A stretch of 64,000 bases of DNA from Planctomycetota bacterium. Lineage in GTDB: Bacteria > Planctomycetota > Phycisphaerae > UBA1845 > UTPLA1. The position numbers were made by a program, and so were the translations under genes. Positions 1 through 7,738 of this stretch are shown piece after piece (position 1 is the stretch's first letter; every line of letters starts with the position of its first letter). The DNA lies in the NCBI GenBank assembly GCA_016235815.1, contig JACRIM010000021.1, positions 1 to 64,000 of the forward strand, written 5' to 3'. Under the pieces are notes generated by a model that saw only the letters and a list, made by a program, of their open reading frames with translations, was not told the DNA's origin and made no database searches.

Positions 1-1
1 A

Positions 2-802
2 GTGACGCCCTCTCTTCTATCACGACAGTCATTGGTACTTGCTTTCGTTTGCCTCGTCGTGGGTTACTTTGCGGGACGCCAGTTAAATCAACAAGTGCCG
101 CCAACGGCAGACGTGTCGCTCGAAGAATCACCCGAATTACTTGGTGAGGTGCATTCAATTAAGGATGTAGAAGCACTGATCAAGACTGCGTCAGCTAAGA
201 ATAACGCGGTCGAGTGTGCGACGGCTCTAGCCACGATCGATTCATGGAGCTTCCGACCAGATGACTTGAAATCCGTGGACGAGCTTAAGCGTGGACTGAT
301 GACTAAACTTCGCGAAAAGATCGTCAACGAGGTCCATGAGAAACAGCGATTAGCACTGGCCAGCGCGACAGCGCGAGGAGGGTTTGAACTTCATGCCGAC
401 GCGGGCCAAATTCTCTCTCTTTATCCAATGTCAGACGATTTGAGTGTACTTGCCGAAGCAAAACAACTCTCGGCCGAGCAGGCCGAGGTGGCCGTACGGC
501 TGGATTCACTTCGACGGTTGCGCTACAACAGTTGGGCGGTAGAGCGCATCAGAGCCGCCATCGATGGATACTACGCAAACAGCTCACTAGCCAGTCCGAA
601 GAAAGAAAATCCGAAACTGATGAAATCCCTCGTGGACAATCTGGGCGAGGTCGATCCCGTGCTACTCGAACCGGTACCTATGGAACTTTACAACTACGTG
701 ATCGCTCTAACGAAGGACAGTATCGCGGAGCCCGACAAGATCGAACTCGCGAAGATGCTTGTCGATCCGGCCAAGAAGAGGAAAGGGATGGGAGACTTTT
801 GA
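2..802 (+). CDS. Hypothetical membrane-anchored protein
   Basis: I do not recognise this 266-residue protein. It opens with a short N-terminal stretch followed by one hydrophobic segment at about residues 10-26 and then a long, mostly helical soluble part rich in Leu, Ala, Glu and Lys. That layout suggests a single-pass protein or uncleaved signal anchor with its body outside the cytoplasm. The first possible start is a GTG two bases into the window, so the true start may lie upstream of the edge. The stop overlaps the ATG of the next reading frame (ATG at 802), so the two genes are probably translated together. The C-terminus is basic (KKRKGMGDF). Function unknown. Confidence 0.6.
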   Translation: MTPSLLSRQSLVLAFVCLVVGYFAGRQLNQQVPPTADVSLEESPELLGEVHSIKDVEALIKTASAKNNAVECATALATIDSWSFRPDDLKSVDELKRGLMTKLREKIVNEVHEKQRLALASATARGGFELHADAGQILSLYPMSDDLSVLAEAKQLSAEQAEVAVRLDSLRRLRYNSWAVERIRAAIDGYYANSSLASPKKENPKLMKSLVDNLGEVDPVLLEPVPMELYNYVIALTKDSIAEPDKIELAKMLVDPAKKRKGMGDF

Positions 803-829
803 TGATTCGCTTGCAACTTCCGCTTTTCG

Positions 830-838
830 TTTTTTTTT
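830..838 (+). other. T9 homopolymer at an apparent frameshift
   Basis: A run of nine T separates an ATG at 802 from the long frame of the next gene. Read from 802 as given, the frame dies at 888. With eight T the same ATG would read straight into the downstream frame and give a typical signal peptide (MIRLQLPLFVFFAATATHG followed by QTVSYVPLSEW). This is therefore a sequencing error, a slippage or phase-variable site, or a recent mutation. Confidence 0.7.
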
Positions 839-874
839 GCCGCGACCGCGACTCACGGTCAAACCGTTTCGTAT

Positions 875-2110
875 GTGCCGTTGAGTGAGTGGATCGAGCC
901 GCGACTGGAGGCGTTCGATCGGTGGGATGCAACGCGCGCAGCGTACGCCGATCGTGCCGTCCGCTCCGACGCTCGTCCGCAACTCGCCGAATTCCGTCCG
1001 AAGAGTGTCGAATTATTGCAGGATGCGCTCCTGCGAAAACACCCGAAGCGGCTCAAAGGTTCTGCGGCCATGGCGCGTAAGTTAATCGTTCGTCGAGTCG
1101 AGAAAGGCAAGCTTCCTCAGATGCGAGGAATAATGGCAGAAGCCATTTTCTTAGATCAGAATCCCGAGTGGGGCTACGTTAAGAAACCAAATGCCAGTCA
1201 GCACGATGTGTATCGGTGGCTACCGGGACGGCAAACGCCTTTCAACGGTCAGGTAAAGGTCCACGCGGATGGCTCACCCAAGAAATATGCCGCCGACATG
1301 GACGCCGATCATTTGGCGCATCGCTTCTTCGTGCCAGACGATCATGTTGAGTCCGTAAAGACCCATCTCAGAGAACAGGCTCAATCGCTAGAGGCGTCTG
1401 GCCAACAGGGGCAGGCTCGACGTACGTGGCGCAATTACGGAAGAGTCCGCGGAATCGGTGCATCATTTTCCCAAATCGACTCCGCAACTCGGAATGCGTA
1501 CACCCAAGTCGTATCGGAAGGAGCGGCGAAGTACGTTACGTTCGGGGCTTCGCTAGCACTTGCAGCCGGGCCGGTTGCGTGGGGTTGGGCATTTGGAGAA
1601 CTACATGCAAACCAAGCGGCCTATCGACTCACGCGCGTTGGGAGCATTCTGGGTGTCGGGATCGGAACAGATGCACTGCTCGGTGCCCTTAGAAGAGGCG
1701 CTCTGCGGGGAAGCCTTCGGGGGAACGCGGTCGTGGCTGTCGCGGTAACCATCACCGAGGTCACGTGGCAACTATATGAGCGGGGGTGGCGCGAAGCACT
1801 CCGCGAACCCGAGTTCTACGAAATGGTCGTAGGCGGCGTAAGCGCGGCTGCCGCAGGATTGACGGTCGGAGGGGCCGTAGCCCTTGCCACTTCGGAGTTT
1901 GGACTCTGGGTCTCAGGTCCAGCGGGATTTCTTGGGGCCACCGCTGCCGGTACCTTAGCTTATTTCGGCGGGCGCCATGCGACGCATTTGATACTAGAGG
2001 TATTTTCGCTAGATATGCTTAAACAGTACGCGATAAACCAAACCAATAGCGCACGGGAGGGTATCGACGCGAGAATGTTACTCGCCACGATTTGGCCACC
2101 ATCTTCATAG
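875..2110 (+). CDS. Hypothetical secreted protein, possibly nuclease-like, with hydrophobic Gly-rich segments
   Basis: The open frame gives 411 residues from a GTG at 875, but the real start is probably ATG 802 through the T9 run, which would add a signal peptide. Residues 85-160 form a soluble domain with E89 (AEAIFL), D111 (HDVY) and Q126-V-K128; the E, D and QxK spacing resembles a PD-(D/E)xK nuclease core, but this is inference. Residues 221-241, 316-338 and 345-365 are hydrophobic and rich in Gly and Ala, like glycine-zipper membrane segments. A soluble domain plus Gly-rich membrane helices is also seen in some secreted effectors. It follows the preceding gene directly. I cannot name a family. 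Confidence 0.55.
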   Translation: MPLSEWIEPRLEAFDRWDATRAAYADRAVRSDARPQLAEFRPKSVELLQDALLRKHPKRLKGSAAMARKLIVRRVEKGKLPQMRGIMAEAIFLDQNPEWGYVKKPNASQHDVYRWLPGRQTPFNGQVKVHADGSPKKYAADMDADHLAHRFFVPDDHVESVKTHLREQAQSLEASGQQGQARRTWRNYGRVRGIGASFSQIDSATRNAYTQVVSEGAAKYVTFGASLALAAGPVAWGWAFGELHANQAAYRLTRVGSILGVGIGTDALLGALRRGALRGSLRGNAVVAVAVTITEVTWQLYERGWREALREPEFYEMVVGGVSAAAAGLTVGGAVALATSEFGLWVSGPAGFLGATAAGTLAYFGGRHATHLILEVFSLDMLKQYAINQTNSAREGIDARMLLATIWPPSS

Positions 2111-2301
2111 GCCCGTTCGAGTGACATGAATGATCGATTCGGTGACTTGTTTTTGCAGGTGAAAGACTCTCGACGCCGAGGTGATGCTCGGTGCCCTTGG
2201 AATGTTGCTTTCGGCGGGAGAGATTCCTGAGTGGGGAGCGGCGATGCCCGTGCCTAATTAATGTCAGCCCTTCGATCTGTAGGGGGCGCGATTGGAGGAA
2301 T

Positions 2302-2495
2302 TTGAGGCCGCGATGGCTGCGGACGCGATAGCCAACGGCGAGGATGGCGGGGAGGCTGTAGTGGCGGAGGGTGCGGGAGACCTGACGCCCGCCTTCGGAA
2401 CGAACTTGTAAGTAATCCTTACAAGTTGCCTCCTCGACCAGCTCTCGGTCCTCGTAAATCGATTTAAGGTGGAGCGTTACGTTCTGTGGGGTGAT
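2302..2495 (-). pseudogene. RhuM-family gene fragment (second paralogue)
   Basis: Reading the minus strand from 2495, the frame starts ITPQNVTLHLKSIYED and runs through HYSLPAILAVGYRVRSHRG, a core typical of RhuM (virulence protein, PF13310) proteins. There is no start codon, and after HRG the similarity stops. It is fused out of frame to a different RhuM paralogue just upstream. It shares a 29-base direct repeat with that copy (2335-2363 and 2502-2530) over the HYSLPAILAV codons. This fragment fills most of the otherwise gene-free stretch 2111-2476; in the remainder I see only a short coding-like scrap ending near 2262 that I cannot assign. Confidence 0.7.
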
Positions 2496-2530
2496 TTGCC
2501 GACGGCGAGGATGGCGGGGAGGCTGTAGTG
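2335..2530. repeat. 29-bp direct repeat, copies at 2335-2363 and 2502-2530
   Basis: Both copies are identical over 29 bases and lie in the same relative place of two RhuM-like reading frames, over the codons for HYSLPAILAV. They mark where two related genes were joined, either through unequal recombination or through conserved codons in paralogues. Confidence 0.75.
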
Positions 2531-2791
2531 CTCGATCTCGCGGGCAACTTGCCTGGCGCCCTCTTTTCGAACTATCCGGAAATTCCGGATAGTTGCCTCT
2601 GGTTCAAGTTCGCCCTCCTCGTAGATATTCTGCAAGTGCTCGTTGATCGTCCTTACGTCCTTCTGAAACAATTCGGCGATCAGCGCCTGCGTCAGCCACA
2701 TCGTCTCGTTCTCGAAACGGCACTGGATGCGGGTGCGGCCGTCTTCGGTTTGATAGAGGATGATCTCGGATTGTGGGGTCTCGTCGGACAT
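2477..2791 (-). pseudogene. Truncated RhuM-family gene, N-terminal part
   Basis: The 104-residue frame begins MSDETPQSEIILYQTEDG and continues with the WLTQALIAELFQKDVRTIN helix-turn-helix-like segment and the EGELEPEATIRNFRIV motif, which I recognise from RhuM/PF13310 proteins. Full members are usually over 300 residues. Here the frame leaves the family after HYSLPAILAVG and stops seven residues later, where it runs into the second RhuM fragment in another frame. The start is intact (ATG 2791), but upstream there is only the repeat next to the four-helix-bundle gene. It is most likely non-functional; a short DNA-binding product cannot be excluded. Confidence 0.75.
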
Positions 2792-2837
2792 GGAGTGGGA
2801 TTGTGGGAAGGGGCGGTGGGGGAGTCAAAGGGGGGGA

Positions 2838-3268
2838 ACAATGGACAATTGACAATTGACAATGGATCATGGACAGGGGAGGGAAGCGTAACGGTCAGTG
2901 AGCTAGCCTCTGCTTGGCGGTTTTGATGATGCTGGTTAGAAGTTTGAGGAGTTCTTTGTTTTCTGTCAGTATCGACTCTGCTTCGTTCGCGGTCAGGTAG
3001 CCAGTCTCCAAGAGCAATAGTAGCCAGTATTCGGTCTCGTTTGCCTCCTTGAGTGCGATCGCCATCTTGTGAACGAAATCTGCCTTGCTTTCTGCTTGTT
3101 CTGCCTCGCGGACAAGAGCGCCGATGGCCGATCCGGATCGCAATAGTTGTTTGGAAAGAACATACTCCATCTTCTCGCCGGTCAGATTTCTGTGAAGATT
3201 CACCACTCGCACCGCAAATGCAAATGATTTTTCTTTGACGACATTGCCCATTGTCAATCTTCCATTGT
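2838..3268. repeat. Imperfect inverted repeats bracketing the four-helix-bundle gene
   Basis: At 2838-2865 the plus strand reads ACAATGGA, two AATTGAC units and CAATGG. At 3248-3268 the minus strand reads ACAATGGAAGATTGACAATGG. The two ends share ACAATGGA and ATTGACAATGG in inverted orientation around the gene at 2895-3251, and the gene's ATG lies inside the right copy. This suggests a small mobile or formerly mobile unit; no transposase is present. Confidence 0.5.
2895..3251 (-). CDS. Four-helix-bundle protein (S23/IVS family)
   Basis: This 118-residue protein resembles the four-helix-bundle family first known from 23S rRNA intervening sequences (S23, TIGR02436). Recognisable pieces are the N-terminal KSFAFAVRVVNLHRNL helix, the LLRSGSAIGALVREAEQAES segment near residues 38-58 and the late helix ETGYLTANEAESILTENK. 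The fold is shared with the Avd accessory proteins of diversity-generating retroelements, but no reverse transcriptase or variable repeat is nearby. I chose ATG 3251 over a TTG two codons upstream. It sits between inverted ATTGACAATGG-type repeats and among broken RhuM pieces, so it was probably carried in. Its role as a stand-alone protein is not known. Confidence 0.8.
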   Translation of the reverse strand: MGNVVKEKSFAFAVRVVNLHRNLTGEKMEYVLSKQLLRSGSAIGALVREAEQAESKADFVHKMAIALKEANETEYWLLLLLETGYLTANEAESILTENKELLKLLTSIIKTAKQRLAH

Positions 3269-3280
3269 AAATCGTCCGTG

Positions 3281-3313
3281 GAATTGAGTGTCTCGATGGC
3301 TGCGGACGCGATA
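3281..3313 (-). pseudogene. Third RhuM-like fragment (YRVRSHRDTQF)
   Basis: Eleven codons on the minus strand read YRVRSHRDTQF, matching the family core YRVRSHRGTQF. A 20-base stretch here (3294-3313, CGATGGCTGCGGACGCGATA) is identical to 2311-2330 in the other fragment. No start, stop or flanking similarity remains. The two copies bracket the RhuM N-terminus and the four-helix-bundle gene as 20-bp direct repeats about 980 bases apart. Confidence 0.6.
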
Positions 3314-3326
3314 CTCGATTGAATTC

Positions 3327-4721
3327 TTATTCGGCCAACAACAAATCGACGAACGGTTGGACGTCGAGCATGTTCACGCTGGTGTCGGCGTTGATGTTGG
3401 CGGTGCAAAACCTGGCGGCTGTTGCGGTGGGGGGGCTAAGGAGCACGGCGATGAAGGGGGCGATGTCGCTTCCGTTTACCGCGCTGTCGCCGTTCACGTC
3501 GCCGGGGGTGTGGGGCGGGCAGGGGTCGATCAGGAAGCGGAGCATGTCGGGGGCGCGCAAGGCCCAGTAGAACTCGTTGTGGGTGTGGCCCGGGCCTTCG
3601 ACGGAGAGGAAATCGACGTTGGTCACGAAGCCTTGTGCGAGAGCGACATCGCGCAAGGAGCGCAGGTCGTCGATGTAGTCGTCGATGCCGTTGCCGTTCT
3701 GGTCGGTGAAGCCGGATTCCTGGGTGCCCATGTCCTGATAGAAGCGACCGAGGAATGGCGGGCGGGATTGGGCGGAGGCGAAGTTCACCATTGAATCGTT
3801 CGCCCACCAGTACGAGGGCGACACGGCGCCGATGCGGCCCCAGACTTCGTCGTAGGCGTAGCCCGCGTAGGCGGTGATCAAACCGCCGAGCGAGGAGCCG
3901 GACATGTAGGTGTTTGCGGGGCCGGTGCGTGTGCGGTAGCGCTGATTGACTTCGGGGATCAGGACGTCGCGGATAGCCTGCAGATACGTATTCGCGCCGC
4001 CGCCAGCGCAGCCGCCGATCGGTGGGCTGCTTGGCCATGGCGTGTATTCGGTGCAGCGGGCGGCGCTATTCTCGATGCCGACGACGATGATCGGCTCGAT
4101 CTCGCGGTTGGCGATGAGCAGTTCGCAGGTCTCGTCGATTTTCCATTCGCCGGCGAAACTGGTGAATTGGTCAAAGAGGTTCTGGCCGTCGTGCATGTAG
4201 AGGACGGGGTAGCGGTCGGTGGTCTGCGAATATTCCTGCGGCAGATAGACCCAGCAGCGTCTGCCGTTGAGGAACGGCGCGTATTGGAACGACTCCACGT
4301 GTCCCGTGATCGTCGAGGGCGGTTGATCGGCCCAATTCGCCACGATGAGATTCAGCGTTTGGGTTCCTTGCGGCGTGTGGTTGCGGTTGGCGATTTCTTC
4401 GCCGTTGGGGCCTTTCTCGACGGTGGCCCACGAGCCGCGGGTGAATTTGAATTGGATCGGGACGCCGTCGGGGAAGGTGAGTGTGATCTCCCAGCGGGTG
4501 TCAGGCTGCAAAGCGAGTGCGTGTGTCGGGCTTCCGGGGTTCCAGCCTTGGAAGTTGCCGGCGATGTAGACGGTGCTACCGGGTGGGGTGGAGGCGGGGA
4601 CTTGGACTCGAAAGGTCGTGGTGGCGGCGTTGGCGGCGGCGCTGAGGAATATGGCTACGAGGATGCACGATACAGGCAAGAGGCGTGCGAACCGCAGGTT
4701 TGTCTGATTCGTGTGCAACAT
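3327..4721 (-). CDS. Secreted esterase (esterase D/PF00756) with carbohydrate-binding and dockerin-like domains
   Basis: The 464-residue protein has a signal peptide (about residues 1-33, ending SAAANA), then a starch-binding-type beta domain (VYIAGNFQGWNPG), then an alpha/beta-hydrolase of the esterase D family. The nucleophile elbow reads MSGSSLGGL and the catalytic His is probably in GPGHTHNEFYW. The C-terminus carries calcium-loop repeats (GDVNGDSAVNGSD, NINADTSVNMLD) like type I dockerins, common in planctomycete secreted proteins that have no cellulosome. It probably acts on polysaccharide-linked esters outside the cytoplasm. I chose ATG 4721 because upstream frame has no signal peptide and contains an intergenic repeat. 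Confidence 0.85.
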   Translation of the reverse strand: MLHTNQTNLRFARLLPVSCILVAIFLSAAANAATTTFRVQVPASTPPGSTVYIAGNFQGWNPGSPTHALALQPDTRWEITLTFPDGVPIQFKFTRGSWATVEKGPNGEEIANRNHTPQGTQTLNLIVANWADQPPSTITGHVESFQYAPFLNGRRCWVYLPQEYSQTTDRYPVLYMHDGQNLFDQFTSFAGEWKIDETCELLIANREIEPIIVVGIENSAARCTEYTPWPSSPPIGGCAGGGANTYLQAIRDVLIPEVNQRYRTRTGPANTYMSGSSLGGLITAYAGYAYDEVWGRIGAVSPSYWWANDSMVNFASAQSRPPFLGRFYQDMGTQESGFTDQNGNGIDDYIDDLRSLRDVALAQGFVTNVDFLSVEGPGHTHNEFYWALRAPDMLRFLIDPCPPHTPGDVNGDSAVNGSDIAPFIAVLLSPPTATAARFCTANINADTSVNMLDVQPFVDLLLAE

Positions 4722-4840
4722 GTTTGTGGACTTTGCCCTTCGTTTGTGTGTGCCGAAGAGTTCATTATAGAGGCTTTCGCGGAGGTCGTTGGCGTGGTAA
4801 AAGCGTCGGTAGAGAGGTTTCAGCAACAGCGATCTATCAA

Positions 4841-4875
4841 CCCTCACCCCGACCCTCTCCCGCGGGGAGAGAGGG
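4841..4875. repeat. CCCTCACCCC/CCCTCTCCC intergenic hairpin repeat
   Basis: The segment has the CCCTCACCCCGACCCTCTCCC pattern in two overlapping blocks followed by its near-complement GGGGAGAGAGGG. It forms a GC-rich hairpin of a type scattered through many bacterial genomes. It lies just upstream of pyrC and downstream (on the other strand) of the esterase start. Confidence 0.6.
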
Positions 4876-4902
4876 AAGTTGCTGGGGCTAATGGATGGTG
4901 AC

Positions 4903-6210
4903 ATGAGCAACCTATTGATTCGCAACGGGCGGGTGATTGATCCATCGCAGGGAATGGATAAGAGCGCGGACGTGTTGATTGAGAATGGCCGGGTCGCAGC
5001 GATTGGGAACGGGCTGACGGCTCCGAACGGCAAGACGATTGACGCGACGGGGCAGATCGTTTGTCCGGGGTTGATTGACATTCACGTTCATCTGCGCGAG
5101 CCGGGAAACGAGGATGCCGAGACGATTGCCAGTGGCTCGGCGGCGGCGGCAGCGGGGGGGTTTACGTCCATCGCGTGTATGCCCAACACGCAGCCTGCGC
5201 TCGACAACGAGGCGATGGTCGAGTTTGTCTTCCGACAGGCGGCGCGGGCGGGCTTGTGCAACGTCTATCCCATCGGCGCGATCACCAAGCGGCGGGAGGG
5301 CAAGGAATTGGCCGAGATGGGGCAGATGGTGCGGGCCGGGGCGGTGGGGTTCAGCGATGACGGCGCGGGGGTGGCGGACCCTGCGGTGATGCTGCGAGCG
5401 CTGCAGTACGCGAAGATGTTTGACCGGCCAATTATTCAGCATTGTGAGGATGCGTCGTTGGCGGAGGGCGGGGCGATGAATGCCGGGCCAACGGCGCTGC
5501 GGCTGGGGTTGCCAGGGATTCCGGCGATGGCCGAGGAGATGATGATTCAGCGGGATCTTCTGCTGGCGGCGAATACGCAGGCTCGATATCACGTGGCGCA
5601 TATTTCGACGGCGGGTGCGGTGCAAATGGTTCGCGAGGGGAAGCGGCGGAAGATTCAGGTGACGACGGAGGTTTGCCCGCATCATTTGCTGCTGACGGAT
5701 GATTGCTGTGATACCTATGACACGAATTACAAGATGAACCCGCCGCTTCGGAGCGAGGCGGACGTTGAGGCGTGCATCGCGGGGGTAGCAGATGGGACGA
5801 TTGACTGCCTCGTGACGGATCATGCGCCGCACGACCGAGCGAGGAAGGAACTGGATTTTCAGAATGCGCCGTTTGGGATCGTCGGGCTGGAGGTGGCGTT
5901 GGGCCTGTTCGTGAAGGCACTGGTCACGCCGGGGCATCTCGATTGGCCGGGGCTTATTGCGCGGATGACGGTGAACCCGGCGCGGGTGCTGGGACTGGCG
6001 AAGGGTACGCTGGGTGTGGGTTCGGATGGGGATGTGACCATAATTGACCCGAATCGGAGTTGGACGGTCGATCCGACGGAGTTTCGAAGCCTAAGCCGGA
6101 ACTGCCCGTATGAGGGCTGGGAGCTTCGTGGGCGGGCAATGCAGACCGTGGTGGGGGGGAGGGTGGTGTTCGATCTGGCGACGGCGGCGCCCCCTGTGGC
6201 AGTGGCCTGA
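4903..6210 (+). CDS. pyrC: Dihydroorotase, class I
   Basis: Dihydroorotase closes carbamoyl aspartate to dihydroorotate in pyrimidine synthesis. The 435-residue protein has the amidohydrolase metal motif HVH (residues 61-63, in DIHVHLREPG), FSDDG with the bridging Asp near residue 152, IIQHCED (His 180), a later HVAHIS histidine and the catalytic VTDHAPH segment. Length and motifs fit class I (Bacillus/Aquifex-type). The start is uncertain between ATG 4891 and ATG 4903; I chose 4903 because MSNLLIRNGRV begins at the usual place for the family. It stands alone, without other pyr genes nearby. Confidence 0.93.
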   Translation: MSNLLIRNGRVIDPSQGMDKSADVLIENGRVAAIGNGLTAPNGKTIDATGQIVCPGLIDIHVHLREPGNEDAETIASGSAAAAAGGFTSIACMPNTQPALDNEAMVEFVFRQAARAGLCNVYPIGAITKRREGKELAEMGQMVRAGAVGFSDDGAGVADPAVMLRALQYAKMFDRPIIQHCEDASLAEGGAMNAGPTALRLGLPGIPAMAEEMMIQRDLLLAANTQARYHVAHISTAGAVQMVREGKRRKIQVTTEVCPHHLLLTDDCCDTYDTNYKMNPPLRSEADVEACIAGVADGTIDCLVTDHAPHDRARKELDFQNAPFGIVGLEVALGLFVKALVTPGHLDWPGLIARMTVNPARVLGLAKGTLGVGSDGDVTIIDPNRSWTVDPTEFRSLSRNCPYEGWELRGRAMQTVVGGRVVFDLATAAPPVAVA

Positions 6211-6262
6211 CGGCGGAATTGGGGGTACTCCAAATGGCGGTGGGAGATCGTCCGGAAATTCG

Positions 6263-6290
6263 TTGACCGGAGGCTCGTTCCTGCTACAAT
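6263..6290 (+). promoter_or_regulatory. Candidate sigma-70 promoter (TTGACC-N16-TACAAT)
   Basis: A TTGACC at 6263-6268 and a TACAAT at 6285-6290 are 16 bases apart, in the gap after pyrC and about 170 bases upstream of the PilZ gene. If used, the transcript would have a leader of about 160 bases. Confidence 0.45.
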
Positions 6291-6459
6291 TCAGGCCGCT
6301 GACGGAGGGTCACACCGAGGGTTCTCTTCGACGTGACGAGTGGTTCCGCAGCGGTGGGGATCGAAGCTCGCCGTCTCGCCGTGAGGTGTGCGATGAGCCT
6401 CGTTGGTAATGAGTGTGCCGGCGTCCCACGCCTACGGACGACGGTCACAGGAGACCCAC

Positions 6460-6888
6460 ATGGCCACCTATCTTCCAACTCCGATTCCGATTGGTTCCCC
6501 GCACTTGGCCGACCCTCCCACGTTTGATCGTTGGGGTCTGGGGTTGGGCACGTCGCACCGCGTGGACAAGCGCGATTATTCGCGACAACCGATCATGCGT
6601 GATATCTGGCTTGTCGATCGGCAGGTCAACTCGGTGTTACGTTGTCGTACGAACGACATTTCCGATGCCGGGCTTCATGCCAGCGCGCCGATTGGTTTTG
6701 GGCTGGCGGTCGGTCAACGGTATGAGATGCGCATCGCGAATGGCGAAGCCCCGCGCGGCATGTCGCCGATTGTGACCAAGAGCCTTGGCTATGGCACGGT
6801 GATTCGCACGGAGATGCACGTCGGCGGCGACTCGGATCGGATCGGTTTTGCGATTCGCTTCGATGTGCCGCAGTTGATCAACGTGTGA
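6460..6888 (+). CDS. PilZ-domain protein, probable c-di-GMP receptor
   Basis: This 142-residue protein is a near-minimal PilZ domain. It shows the two nucleotide-contact motifs of PilZ proteins: RVDKR (RxxxR, residues 34-38) and DISDAG (D/NxSxxG, residues 66-71), followed by the usual beta-barrel strands and a final GFAIRFDVP strand. PilZ domains bind cyclic di-GMP and modulate motility, exopolysaccharide export or transcription; nothing in this gene says which. The start ATG 6460 has a GGAG ribosome-binding site 6 bases upstream. A long leader and a candidate promoter precede it. Confidence 0.75.
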   Translation: MATYLPTPIPIGSPHLADPPTFDRWGLGLGTSHRVDKRDYSRQPIMRDIWLVDRQVNSVLRCRTNDISDAGLHASAPIGFGLAVGQRYEMRIANGEAPRGMSPIVTKSLGYGTVIRTEMHVGGDSDRIGFAIRFDVPQLINV

Positions 6889-6903
6889 TCGCGCCCGGCC
6901 GGG

Positions 6904-7728
6904 TTGCATGTTTTCAATTCCAACGCTTCGCCTATCATTCACGGCGTGAACCGCCGCGCTCACCAATCTGTCATCCAATCGGATAGGGGACGCGCTCGCT
7001 TCCTCTTGATCCATCCACTTGTCGTGGCATTCATCGCGTTGGCCGGCTGTGGGCAGGGGAATGGGATTCTCGTCATCGACTCTGGAGCGCCTCGGAAGCC
7101 GTCGATGGGGGGCGAGCCGATTTACTCGGTGCATGTTGGGGAGCGGGTCGAGATGCGATTCGGGGCCAGATTCGGGGAAGCGGAATACGCCATCATGCAT
7201 GATGAAGCCGCTGATTTTTATGACGATTGCGGCCCGCCGATTGAAGGGCGATTCGTATGGACCCATCGATTTGAGGGCGCGACGGGTGGGGGACAGACGA
7301 ATCGTGTTTCGGTGGAGGGGTTCATTCAGCACGGCAGGCGGGACGCCATGCCGGTGGCGGGGCGGTTGGTTGAGGGGCGTCCGCCAAACGATGCACAGGA
7401 TCAGCGAGTCGCAACGGCAACCGTCGTCGTTGAGTTGTATCAGAGCGCGGTTGAATTTGACGTGAAGTCGGCCGAGGGGTCGCCGGATTGGTCGATATCG
7501 AGGCTAATCATCAAACGGGCAGACGGAAAATCGGCGAAGCTGGGGCACGTGGGGCGGACGGGCCGTGGGTTTTCGGTGAAAGGGCCGGATGAAACAGGGA
7601 TCTATCACGTGCGCTATGAACCGACGTGCGACGAGGTGAATCGCGAGGGTGTGACGGAGGCGGAGTTGCGCGTCGTCGATGAAAATGGCCGGATCACGCC
7701 ATTTGCCACGACATTCGCGACACCGTAA
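6904..7728 (+). CDS. Hypothetical lipoprotein
   Basis: The protein has a basic N-terminal region, a hydrophobic stretch (LLIHPLVVAFIALAG) and a lipobox with Cys at about residue 49 (ALAGC), so it should be lipidated and held in the envelope. The rest is a beta-rich soluble body with no family I recognise. The start is uncertain: the open frame begins with a TTG at 6904, and a GTG at 6946 would give a more normal 35-residue signal peptide. It lies between the PilZ gene and hisS with short gaps, so it may be co-transcribed with either. Confidence 0.6.
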   Translation: MHVFNSNASPIIHGVNRRAHQSVIQSDRGRARFLLIHPLVVAFIALAGCGQGNGILVIDSGAPRKPSMGGEPIYSVHVGERVEMRFGARFGEAEYAIMHDEAADFYDDCGPPIEGRFVWTHRFEGATGGGQTNRVSVEGFIQHGRRDAMPVAGRLVEGRPPNDAQDQRVATATVVVELYQSAVEFDVKSAEGSPDWSISRLIIKRADGKSAKLGHVGRTGRGFSVKGPDETGIYHVRYEPTCDEVNREGVTEAELRVVDENGRITPFATTFATP

Positions 7729-7738
7729 CGTTTGCGGC

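Noticed and set aside
3327-4721. Dockerin-like repeats as evidence of a cellulosome
   Set aside because: No cohesin or scaffoldin is in the window, and such repeats are frequent at the ends of secreted planctomycete proteins without cellulosomes.
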